Of a stretch of 64,000 nucleotides of DNA, positions 11,901 to 21,394 are shown piece after piece; position 1 is the first letter of the stretch; every line of letters begins with the position of its first letter. Position numbers and translations under genes: made by a program. This DNA comes from Laccaria trichodermophora (Eukaryota > Basidiomycota > Agaricomycetes > Agaricales > Hydnangiaceae). The stretch spans positions 2,294,001 to 2,358,000 of the forward strand of contig JACTVC010000004.1 of the NCBI GenBank assembly GCA_018417955.1, in the 5' to 3' direction. The notes under the pieces were generated by a model. It saw only the letters and a list, made by a program, of their open reading frames with translations, was not told where the DNA came from and searched no databases.

Positions 11901-12772
11901 ATCGAAAACCATGAAACCAGGGGGGCCCGGTGATGGACATGGGCAAGCGTATCCCCCGTGTCCGAGTTGTACACGAAGACCCAGATTTTTGAGGGAATAT
12001 TTGTCGAAAAACCGGCCAGTCCAACACTGGAAGACAGAATTGAATCAGTTTTGATGTTTTTCATAGTAATAGCAAGATAACTTACCTCTATTCGATGCAG
12101 CGGAATGTCCTGGTGCACCTTAACAACACAAGTGCGACACCGAAGTCGACCTCCACCCGAGCAATCTTTGCATTTGTAAATTCCAGGTTCATTATTGCAC
12201 ATGAAGCAGTTCTGCTGTCCGAGGTAATCTCCGAGTCCGTCGTGCCGCAAGATCTCATCAAGAGTGGTATCCCTGAGCGAGAGCCATTCAAGTAGTTTAG
12301 ACTTCGAAATCATGTGAGTCAGCAGCAAGCAAATGGATATTGAATCGCTTACCCGCGTTTTGTTGTCTCGCTTTCGTTTGGGGTTGGAGTCAGTTTGAAT
12401 GTCAGCGGAAGCCGCCTGAAAAGTCTCTTCAGGAAAATCGAGTGTACGAGGTGCGATATCTGGGGACGGGGTATCAGCCTGCGTAAGTGGGAGCATTGAA
12501 GGAGTCAATGGGGTGCTGTGGCTTCGATCTGTTCGCTTTCCTGTTAACCGACCATGAGAGCCAACGACGAGTGTAGTAATGCGTGAGTTGGTGGACAGTG
12601 TAGATGATGAGCTGGCGGCGATAGAGCCAGAGGTCGTCGAACGTGAAGCGCTTCGAGCCTCTCGTGGACGTGCAACTCGGAAGCCAGTTGTGGGATTGTG
12701 AGCCCGTTTTGCAGATGCTTGGGCGCCGTCCTTCAAAGTACTATCATCAGGCTTTCTGCCACGCTTCGACAT
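8958..12772 (-). CDS. KDZ transposase, CxC2 type, 1106 aa, ten exons
   Basis: This is the DDE-type transposase expected to cut and reinsert the element. Exons by eye (minus strand): 12772-12353, 12301-12086, 12026-11655, 11601-11411, 11356-11200, 11148-10997, 10945-10572, 10496-10320, 10267-10135, 10086-8958. All nine introns are GT-AG and the sum is 3321 nt without a stop. The N terminus is Ser/Thr/Arg-rich. A zinc-binding CxC2 cluster has C172-x2-C175, C184-x2-C187, C195-x2-C198 and H203. It is followed by WTGRFF, LGLRVQLGHGG and an SGIHAVNIDYCDC block. Candidate catalytic residues are D410 (SVDANFKLK), D528 (TYDIGCQW) and E593 (CGEEVETTWAS). The C terminus ends in an acidic tail. The start chosen is MSKRGRKP; an upstream in-frame ATG (12820) adds 16 hydrophobic residues and seems less likely. 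The domain assignment rests on remembered family motifs. Confidence 0.88.
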
Positions 12773-12794
12773 GATGTTGGTAAGGAGGAGGCTG

Positions 12795-13105
12795 GAAAGA
12801 AAAGGAAACGTGTGGACCACGATGGATAGAGTTCACGGTCTAAGTTAGTAATGAAATTGATTTGGCTAATGATAAACGCTCGCTTAGATCTTCTCGCGTT
12901 TGAGCAACTAACTGCAAGCTTGGGCACTCCGATAAGGTACTCTATATTAACATGTAAACCACGATGAAAAAAGTTCACGGCTTGTAGAAGAGAATGGAAT
13001 TGGTTTGGAAGATGATAGTAAGCGGCTCGCTTAGATCTCTGAGTCTGGCGTTCGAACGACGAATTGCAAGTTTGCGCACTACACTACTAGTAAGGTATCC
13101 ATCTG
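12795..13105. promoter_or_regulatory. Imperfect direct duplication in the transposase upstream region
   Basis: Two units of about 150 bp lie head to tail just upstream of the transposase start. Each begins near ACCACGATG (12807 and 12959) and contains AGTTCACGG, an AATGAAATTG or AATGGAATTG box, GCTCGCTTAGATCT, and a GCAAG-TTG-GCACT box before AAGGTA. They differ by scattered substitutions. Position and duplication suggest a duplicated promoter or a set of transposase or regulator binding sites; this is inference. Confidence 0.45.
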
Positions 13106-13519
13106 AAGAACTTCATACCACGCAGAATCTGAGGCCCTACATGCTGATTTCTATTTTATTACTAAGATAATGCTACACAGGAGACTCATGAAGTTTGCCT
13201 GGTATTGAACTTGCCATTTGAGTCTTGCTCCACAGTTCATCTAACAATTGCACTCCAGGGTTCCACACGGAAAGTATATTCGAAATTCTTACAGACCAGT
13301 TCTTCCCTTTTAAGTTGCAGACCTAAGACCTCGTATATCCTGATAGGTAAATACGTCTCTACATCTCAAGTACTACTTTCCGTTACTGCATACTATCGAG
13401 GCATTCTTGAATTTATAAACAAAAATCTATGGCAATATGGGCAGATGCGATTCAAACTAGCTACAACAACATACTCATACTGACTTTAGACAATACAGGA
13501 ACTGATTCAGGAGACTGGA

Positions 13520-14358
13520 CTACATACAAGCTTGGGAAAGCGGACCATAAATACGCTTGTCACCTGGTTCTCTCACAACTCGTACGTGACCTGCTGCTTT
13601 CGCAGCGTAATAATCGTCACACGCGGCCTGGTAAGTCGGGAACCCAGTGTAAAGGGAACCCGAAACACCAATGACTAAAGGTTGAACGGTGGACCTACGT
13701 CTCCATGAGTGCATGGTTTTAATGAGTCATAAAGACAACTTACCATGATGAGTAAACTCCGCAGCATTTCCCAACAATGACGGCGTAGTACCTAGTTCCA
13801 CCACGACGGTAATTTACAGGCATGACGAACACCGGGACAGATGGAGTTGGGGGAGGCAGCGTAGCTGCGGCAGGCTGAGTGACATCGTTGGTTGACAGAC
13901 CATTGAGCGCATGGGCCAATGAGTCGACAGCGCGATCCTGTCCATCCATGTTGCTAGACGTCGCCATTGCCGATTGAGTGGCAAGGAGGGAACGTGGAAA
14001 TTGCAATCCGATAGCGCGATCCTGTCCATCCATGGTGCTAGACGTCGCCATTGCCGATTGAGTGGCGAGGAGGGAACGCGGAAAAGGCAGTAGTCCCGGG
14101 GTTGGACGGATGATGCCCAACCCCGCCCTGTTGATGGTAACGGATCGGCAGTTTGCGTTTGATGGAGCGGCTGGTAATGTGGGTGCTGTGGGCAAAGCAG
14201 CATGAGGAGCCGTCGAAGCTGCTTGAGCGCCCACAGAAATGAGAGCAGATTGTGTTGGGCGTGTTGCCCAGTTGATGGGTGGTGGTCCTAGAAGAATATA
14301 TGAGAGATTGCCCCGATAGGAAGAGGATATTAACTTGGTACATACCTTCCTTGGCCAT
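13520..14358 (-). CDS. 243-aa protein with RNase H1 N-terminal (hybrid-binding/viroplasmin-like) domain
   Basis: Exons by eye: 14358-14346, 14287-13744 and 13694-13520, joined by GT-AG introns of 58 and 49 bp; the sum is 732 nt with no stop. The protein begins MAKEGPPPINWATRP. Next comes an Ala/Pro-rich region with a 28-residue tandem duplication (about residues 73-100 and 101-128, core FPRSLLATQSAMATSS). The C-terminal domain starts at residue 170 with RYYAVIVGKCCGVYSSW and continues IGVSGSLYTGFPTYQAACDD. This is the pattern of the RNase H1 N-terminal domain, which binds RNA-DNA hybrids or double-stranded RNA. No RNase H catalytic domain follows, so a binding role, not cleavage, is expected. 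It sits inside the KDZ element, divergent from the 736-aa gene. A role in transposition or RNA handling is inference. Confidence 0.75.
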
Positions 14359-14665
14359 AGAGGGAGCGAAGAAACTGTCCTACAGTTGGCTCAGAGTTTG
14401 AAAAAACGTTTGGTTGAAGAAGGTTTGATTTGCTGGCAACACAACGTGAGTAACAAAGTTTAGCACAAAACAAACAAAACAAACTGCAAAGTCAACTGGG
14501 ACGCAACCGAATAACCATTGAGAAATTCCTTACTTACATAAAAATAAAAATATCCTTCGCATTGCCCCTTTGACTGGCCACGTTGCATCTGGTATTCATC
14601 CTCATCGTACTCAACCTCGCTCACCCGTCACCCATTCATAAAAGTATTTAATCATCTTCACTGAC
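14359..14665. promoter_or_regulatory. Shared divergent promoter region
   Basis: The 307 bp between the two divergent start codons must hold both promoters. On the plus side a TATA-like ATAAAAGTA lies about 25 bp before the ATG. An A-rich tract (ATAAAAATAAAAATATCC, near 14538) lies mid-region. No repeat or binding site can be named with confidence. Confidence 0.4.
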
Positions 14666-17260
14666 ATGGCGCGCCGCAAGTGGACAACAACCGACCAAGA
14701 AGATTGGCTGAAGTCGCACCTTGCAGGGTTCAGTGATGCGCAGGTCAACAAAACGACCTCCAAAGAATTCTTCCCGGCAGTCTTGAAGGACTGGAGGAAA
14801 GTGTGGCCGACCCCTGTTCCCACCCCAGAGGAAATAACCCAAGCGGGAAGTGTCGAGAAGGCTACCCATAAGAAAAGGTCTGACGAGGATGCTGTGCGTT
14901 AATTAATTTATCTTATATCGACACGTCGAAGGTTGACTGACCTGATGAATAGCGTATTAAAGCTTGGTTTCACAACCATACGCGAGGATCGACATCCGGA
15001 AATGGAGCACGCGGGCTCCTGAAGATGAAGGGAAAGCCAAAAGCCCTTCAGGAGTGGCAAGTCTACCACATAATGACCTACGAGAGTCAGTGGAAGTCAG
15101 TGGTTGACGAGGAATGGGATACATACAAGAAAAAATGGGAGAAAGAGAATCCCGACAAAGAGATAGATGAAACACGATTCACGTTCATGGCTTCGTTCAT
15201 GAGACAAAAGTACCAACAAGAAACGGAAGAGGTTCAAGAGAAAGTTAGAAAGCGACAGGAAGAGTTGAAGGAGGATCTCGAAGTCGACGGAGAGGAGAAA
15301 AACCGTGCCTATCAGGAGTAAGACTTTTACTAATGACTGTTGAATGTTTACTCACCACCTCGCAGCGCGATTAACCATTTGCCTCGTACACTTGCCGTTT
15401 GGGGAGAGTCCATCAACAAACAGACAGGTTGGAACATAACGTTCCTCGTTGGTGGACCTGCGCCTCGTCAAAATGGCAAGATCATGACGTATCTGTATGA
15501 TCTACTCACCTCGCTCTAGCCTGTGTGATGCTGACGACGACTTTGCAGGCTCCATTGTGGAAAGACCGCAGAAGGTCTTGACTTCCAAGAATATCTTGGA
15601 AAAGACGGGTATGACGAGCATGTCCTCACGCCCTTTGACGACTTCCTTCAGGAAGCATTTCGTAAGTCTATCTGGGGTTTGACAGGCGCTGAACGTCTTA
15701 CTTATCCATTTTGAACGCGCAGCTCCCGAAATTTGCAACAGTCGAAGTCTCGCATCCAAGGGCAATACACCTGACATAGATGAGAACGATGAAAACGGGT
15801 TCAACGACGGTGATGGCAAAACTGGGGCTGAAGGCGGTGTCATGTCCCATAAAAGCGAATACGAACGTACCCGAGACGCGAATATCGCAGCAAACAAGAA
15901 GCTTCTCCATGAACTGGGTTTGCAGTTCGGCTGGGCCAACGAAGCGGACAACGCGGGTGAGAAGAAAGCAAAGAAGGCGAAGAAAGGGAAGAAAGAGAAA
16001 CAGAAGGAGGGGCCGAGCAGAGTTTCACCCCGGAATGGACCAAGGTAATCTTACAGGCACCGCGATGTCACACGCACAAGACTGACATCAGTTCATCAGC
16101 GCCTCCAACCCCGAGGATACTCCTGGCGATTCAGTCACTCACCAAGTCAAGGACGTGTCTCCTGCGGTTGGTCAGAGCGAGATCGAAGGCAATCAAGCAA
16201 ATCGGAGCCTGAACGCCGACCACACTTCTGGCAATGACGCCGCGGATGCGGTCAACGACTCTCTATCCCATCAAACCAACCAAGACTCCGAACCCACTGA
16301 ATCCGCCGCTTCTGTCACTTCCAATGATGGCTCCAAACCCACCGAAGGCCTGGAGCGAGCTACAGCATTGACCGTGACCCCACTTCCAGCACCGTTGCCA
16401 CTGTCGTTTCAAGTGACGGAGCCGCTGGCGTCATCGACTCCGACTAAGCTACCAGCATCCAACGTCATAGCGAATGACTCACGGCCCTTGGCTGTCGACG
16501 CACGGAGCTCTACTACTGAACCAACATCGAATCCGGATGCCATGCAGATTGACGAGGAGAATGGGAAGGCACGCACACCGTCGTCCGCGAACGTTGCCAT
16601 GGTTGAGGCGCCAGCTTGGCTGACTGCCCTCAACATGGATGTCTACCTCGAAGAGTGTTCTGATGTGAAGGCGTGGCGCAGGCTTGTTCAATCGTTATAC
16701 AGGTTTGAGGCAGTGAATACAGTCAATGGGGTACGTCGCTATAGTTTTCTGCTGGTTTTCTGACTTAGTTACATCATTGTAGAATCTACCAACTACTTCA
16801 CGCCCCCAACAGGTCGCGACATGGATCAAGTCGAAGAAAAAGGACTGTCCGCTCGAGGTCGATGCCGAAGAATATGGATCTGCCTTCATGGCTTGGTGGA
16901 TCGCCCTCCAACCAAGCTGGAGGCTTGCCGACGACAGCTCTTTCAAATACGAAGTGCCGAATGACGAGGACTGGCGTGTACTACAAAAGGGTGGAAGAGC
17001 TGGGCTTTGCACAGTTGTCGTGGCACTTTCATGGTGGATCAAGTCATTGAGCCCCGAAAGTCCGTCGTTCCGTGCATGGACAGCGGTGCGCGATGTTCAC
17101 TGGGTGATTGAACAGATCACTACGAAGCTTGCGCCAACTGGGAAAAAACGGGTGCTCGACAATTCCACCCCATCCAGAAAGTCAAAAAAGTACGTGTGAA
17201 GTCTTTCTGGGTGATCGTCTTGATCAAAGCTAATCTATTTGCAGGGCTCGCCGTGACTAG
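14666..17260 (+). CDS. 736-aa accessory protein of the KDZ element, function unknown
   Basis: Eight exons by eye: 14666-14893, 14953-15317, 15366-15494, 15549-15661, 15723-16044, 16100-16730, 16783-17189, 17245-17260. All seven introns are GT-AG (48-61 bp) and the sum is 2211 nt without a stop. The start MARRKWTTTDQEDWLKSHL is followed by KTTSKEFFPAVLKDWRKVWP and a WFHNHTRG motif, a basic DNA-binding-like N terminus. A coiled, Lys/Glu-rich region (about 120-190) follows, then a Lys-rich tract (KKAKKAKKGKKEKQKEG, about 365-382) and a Ser/Thr/Pro-rich linker. The C-terminal region (about 550-720) has LPTTSRPQQVATWIKSKKKD and SAFMAWWIALQPSWR. I recognise the overall architecture from many Agaricomycete hypothetical proteins but not a biochemical function. 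Its place inside the inverted repeats makes it cargo or an accessory transposition factor. Confidence 0.8.
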
Positions 17261-17479
17261 TCTTACTTGTTGGTAGATCTGACCCTCGTTCATTTGGATT
17301 CAAGTAATAGTTAGGTGGCTGTCAGCTTCCACGCGGGCCGTGGAGGTTTTCAATATACTTTTTTTGCGGCGCGAAGAACATGAACGTGAATGCACGTGAT
17401 TCTAATTGAAAGCTCCTGTACAACACAACCAAACACTGTGTTTCACTGTTGTCACGAGGCTTGACACTGTAAAGCCCAT

Positions 17480-18410
17480 ATGAATTTACTAGGAAAATAT
17501 ACTGGGGAAGGAGATGAAATATATTGCCCAGAAATTCTTATGTAATCCACATTGAAAGCACCTGTATATTGAATGAAAATGAGCAATGAAAGCACCCAGG
17601 TATTCATATGAAAATTGGAATGAAATATTCTTGGAATATGAATGAATTGTCCATTGAATTATCCTAGAGATAAGAATGAGATATTCTTCGAAATTCCCTA
17701 GGCATTCATATGAAAGTTGCAATGAAATATACTAGGGATAAGGATGAAATATCCATTGAAATCTCCTAGCTATTCATATGAAAGTCGCAATGAAATATCC
17801 TAGGTATTCATATGAAAATCGCAATGAAATATCCCAGGAATGAGAATGAAATTTCCATTGAAATATCCTAGGTATTCATATGAAAATCACAATGAAATAT
17901 CCCAGGAATGAGAATGAAATATCCATTGAAATATTCTAGGTATTCATATGAAAATCGCAATGAAATATCCCAGGAATGAGAATGAAATATCCATTGAAAT
18001 ATCCTAGGTATTCATATGAAAATCACAATGAAATATCCCAGGAATGAGAATGAAATTTCCATTGAAATATCCTAGGTATTCATATGAAAATCGCAATGAA
18101 ATATCCCAGGAATGAGAATGAAATATCCATTGAAATATCCTAGGTATTCATATGAAAATCGCAATGAAATATCCCAGGAATGAGAATGAAATATCCATTG
18201 AAATATCCTAGGTATTCATATGAAAATCACAATGAAATATCCCAGGAATGAGAATGAAATTTCCATTGAAATATCCTAGGTATTCATATGAAAATCACAA
18301 TGAAATATCTCAGGAATGAGAATGAAATATCCATTGAAATATCCTGGGTATTCATATGAAAATCGCAATAAAATATCCTAGGGATAGCAATGAAATATCC
18401 ATTGAAAGCG
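17480..18410 (-). repeat. Right subterminal minisatellite array, 68-bp unit, about nine regular copies
   Basis: The regular core (about 17780-18360) repeats AGGTATTCATATGAAAATCG, CAATGAAATATCCCAGGAAT, GAGAATGAAATATCCATTGA, AATATCCT, which is 68 bp. Copies differ at a few positions, such as TCGCAATG versus TCACAATG. It is the mirror image of the left array but longer and more homogeneous, so the two ends have changed copy number independently. Confidence 0.88.
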
Positions 18411-18459
18411 CAAATATATTCTTATGAAATGGCTCTATGAAATGGGTAGGCAATTGAAT

Positions 18460-18623
18460 GAAATGCTCTTATATGACTTATGAGAGAAAGACAGGCAAAC
18501 TAATGAAAGAGATACATAGACACAACAATGATACATTTCATTGAACCACTAAGCATTATAAACAATCGCCAGAAGTTAGCTCCAGGCACTTGTCTGGTTT
18601 TTATCATAAAAAGTGGTTACCAC
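18460..18623 (-). repeat. Right terminal inverted repeat of the KDZ element
   Basis: The complement of this stretch matches 8171-8335, including the run through CCAGGCACTTGTCTGGTTTT and the terminal GTGGTTACCAC at 18613-18623. The element end is placed at 18628, before the TGTGTCA target duplication. Confidence 0.8.
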
Positions 18624-18635
18624 TAGTGTGTGTCA

Positions 18636-19065
18636 AGCCTATGAGATGGCGATTATTGCTCAAAGCATAGACCGTTCACTTGCGTTGCAAGTGCCGTTCT
18701 CCCATGCATTCTAAAATCGTTATCTATCAATACTTTCCAGTGATAAGCTTGCTGATTCGACAGATCGCACGACCGCTGAGGTCAAATCAATCATCAGAAA
18801 CCACCTTGCTCCGGCTCACACTGACTTTGAATGTCCCCTGGCTTTGACCGTAAGTCCACTGCGTCATATCAATGAATAATTTCCTAATCACCTTACTCAG
18901 ACTGTGATTCCGTCGTCCACCTCTGCATTATCACTTATAACTTCAGAACACAAACTGAATTGCGAGATCCTTGTTGCCAAATGCCGTCGACATGAAATCT
19001 TCTTCATGGCTAAAGCTGTGCGCCAACGAGGACATTCAACGATCAGACATTCAAGTGCTTCATAG
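18636..19065 (+). pseudogene. Right half of the gene split by the KDZ element
   Basis: The frame that reads SLC at 8158 resumes here as QAYEMAIIAQSIDRSLAL, then SSDKLADSTDRTTAEVKS, and after a small GT-AG intron (about 18849-18900) TVIPSSTSALSLITSEHK and LVAKCRRHEIFFMAKAV, ending at a stop near 19063-19065. One stop interrupts the segment between FSHAF and the next block, so the gene was already decaying. Its agreement with the left half defines the insertion site. Confidence 0.6.
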
Positions 19066-19149
19066 AAAAAGGCACAACTTATTACTCCTTCATATTTCAT
19101 CTCTCGGAGTTGCACTTACAAGGTCAACTTCGACAGCTGGTGTCAACCG

Positions 19150-19690
19150 TCAAGTTTGCTGAAACATCAAGTGGTACCACCCAGGCAATCTGGGGATGAG
19201 CCAGGCTTTGATGTCAACTTCAACGCCTTTGGCTGAAAGCTGAAGCGCAAGTAGGCCTGTGAGCTGTGATGGCCCAAACGTAGAGTTCTTGTCTTTGTAC
19301 AAGAAAGAAATGTCATGTAGCTTGAGCTGGAACGCTTCGATGTGGACGTGACTCAACGTGCCAACTTTCGTGTGGGAAGCGGTGGCGGCGGAGGTTTGAA
19401 TGTAGACATCTGTGATGTTGTGAATGTACACGTGAGAAAGCAGGAGATTGAAGGAAAAAATATCCAAGTTTTCTAGGACAAATTCAATCTTTGGATCTTT
19501 GTATTCGGTTCTAGTAATCATTAGTACGATATCATTGGAACAAAAGAAGGGCGACATACCTTGGGATCGGAACATCCTTCATCCTAAGCAAATTTGGAAT
19601 GTAAATCTTGAACAAGTCCTGCCAGAACCAAGCAGCCTGATTCACAGCAGCCTTCAAACCACTCTCAAGGCCACAGTTCGTATGGCAACA
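19150..19690 (-). pseudogene. Fragment of a HAM1-like (DUF4449-type) gene
   Basis: Two minus-strand exons are visible. The upstream one reads ESGLKAAVNQAAWFWQDLFK then IPNLLRMKDVPIPR. After a short intron the other reads TEYKDPKIEFVLENLDIFSF, then VHIEAFQLKLHDISF and GPSQLTGLLALQLSAKGVEV. This is the pattern of the fungal HAM1-like family, proteins with extended beta-rich, lipid-transfer-like domains. Only about 160 codons remain, and the C-terminal half that should follow LIPRLPGWYH is missing. The fragment therefore looks like a truncated relic or a displaced exon set. The family assignment is from memory of its motifs. Confidence 0.55.
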
Positions 19691-21000
19691 GCGACGGTTA
19701 GCATTTCCTTTGTGTTATTGTTCTCCAACCGATCCTTGATGTTTATAGAAATTCCTCCACCTTCGAGACCACTGTTCTCGAATTCCCGCGGAATTGATCA
19801 TGATAATTTCCACATCGCAAATGTCACGTCATACAATGTGTTTAACCCTGGCTATTCCAACATGGCCTTGCGTACTCGACAATCCTTCAGATTCCTTGTA
19901 CCGACATTCTCCTCTCACTTGCATCATCCGCACCTGGCATTATATCACAGGGACTCGATGGCGGATAGCCACCCATTCTCACCCACCACACTTGACATGT
20001 ATTCACTCTTAGCCTTCAAAGTGTTTCGCCTACGCTCCAACGAGCTGTATTGAAGCCTTGAAAGCCCTCAAGAGTTCTGGAGTGGTTGGAGACTTTGTAC
20101 AGGCTGAACCAGTAGACGTAGAGGCTCTGCAGGTTGATAGTGAGGATGAGGAGGTAGAAGAGAAGCTACCCTGACCTGGCCACTGACGTTTCTACTCCGT
20201 TTGTGTTTTATGCATACTCTTTGAATGAGGGCATATTCCAAGTCTTCCATGACGCATTTCAACGCAATATCTTTGTCATTGTCTTCTGGACCTGGGCTTA
20301 CGAAGACGGGTTGAATGATTTTGGGAAGTTGGGGTATGGGTGGGGCGCTTGACTTAGTTGTAACGGCAGCTGATAAAGGGGGGGGCGCTTCTTTCAGGCA
20401 TACAAGGAACCACTGCTGGAAGGGGGTTGACATGGATGTAAGCTTGAGATCTGGTACTTCCCTCTGCCTAGGCGGGCATTCCAATCGTCCACCACTGTGA
20501 AGGATGGGAGACAAAAGACTGGGGGTGTGATGAGATCTTGAGGTCGTCGAGTGTCACTGGTGTTGCGCCGGTGACATTGTTTGTGTTGGCTATCAGGCTT
20601 GGGTTGCGCATGAATCGTTCCTTTTGTGCACACCATGAGCCTCTGAAGCCGAGTTAGTTACGCAAAAGATGAATCTGCTGAGGAGGTACCGAGTATTGTT
20701 CCCTTGGTCTCAATCAACTCGTGTGGAGGCGGTCGTCGAGGAGTCTGGGGTGGGTCGTTTTGCGGCTTGAGAGGTATGGCTGTCAGAATGGATGAGACGA
20801 TAGCGGGGGATGTTTCTCGCTGGATGAACGGACTAGACGGCAGATGTGGAGGAGGGGTATGACCAGAACTGTTTGGATCTGTCGAGTTGAGTACTACAAA
20901 TAAGGAGTGGACGTGCAGAGTTGGAGGAGGATGAAGAGGAAGTGGATAAGTTCGTAGAACAAGATCGAGGCATATATACTATTGATTGCATAATATCGGT
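19691..21000. other. Unassigned region with scattered open frames
   Basis: A plus-strand run near 20045-20172 reads EALKALKSSGVVGDFVQAEP and ends in an acidic tail and stop; it may be the last exon of a lost gene. A minus-strand frame (20514-20068) is Pro/Ser-rich. Neither has a recognisable family. The rest has no supported feature. Confidence 0.25.
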
Positions 21001-21112
21001 CTCACACTTGTTGATTGCCAGGCGCTGACCACACCTTGCTTGAAGCCGTCCCAGACCTTTATGCATCTCGCGATCTACTACCTTAACTCGTTCCCGGAGA
21101 GGTATCGAGCCC
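21001..21112 (+). pseudogene. 5' part of an open reading frame interrupted by the LTR element
   Basis: The plus frame reads through MHLAIYYLNSFPERYRA up to the AGCCC target site. It resumes in the same frame at 22638 (QALRLVHQAMSSSIKTELN) once the element and one AGCCC are removed. I do not recognise the protein. The minus strand is also open across the same junction with one TGA, so the sense strand is not certain. Confidence 0.4.
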
Positions 21113-21299
21113 TGTTGGAATAGTACAATCCGGCATTTGCCAGTACATTCTCGCACTTAATTAATTAGTAATATTGGACTATTAACTTAGTAATCCCGAG
21201 TATGTAGATAACACTAGAACATGGTAGATACATAGTAATTAGGTATATAAGGACTGTAGAATCTCGTACATAATAGTAGTTCATCCTCTATTTCCAACA
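21113..21299 (+). repeat. 5' LTR
   Basis: 187 bp, beginning TGTTGGAATAG and ending TTCCAACA. It carries T at 21175 where the 3' LTR has C (TTGG versus TCGG), the only difference seen. A TATATAAGG box near 21244 is a plausible core promoter. Confidence 0.92.
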
Positions 21300-21394
21300 G
21301 GTTATGGGCCCCGGCCCCCAGTAAAGAGACTCACCACTTTTACTGCACTTGTGCACTTGCTGCCCTATCTTATCTCACGGCTATTTATAGCATC

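Larger units (their letters stand above)
8166..18628. mobile_element. Complete 10.46 kb KDZ DNA transposon with three intact-looking genes
   Basis: The ends are inverted: the left end GACTGGTGGTAACCAC is followed by TTTTATGATAAAAACCAG, and the right end carries its near-exact complement ending at 18628. TGTGTCA flanks both sides (8159-8165 and 18629-18635), a 7-bp target duplication (8 bp with one mismatch). Deleting the element and one copy of the heptamer restores a continuous frame in the host pseudogene, SLCQAYEMAIIAQ. Inside lie mirrored 68-bp subterminal arrays, the transposase (minus strand), an RNase H1 HBD-like gene (minus) and a 736-aa gene (plus). All three coding sequences assemble without a stop after short-intron removal, so this copy may still be functional or very recent. 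KDZ elements are known to be large and to carry accessory genes. Confidence 0.85.

Noticed and set aside
13740..14203. Overlapping minus-strand 129-codon frame in the RNase H1 HBD-like gene
   Set aside because: It is a shadow frame; the 243-aa model with two introns carries the recognisable domain.
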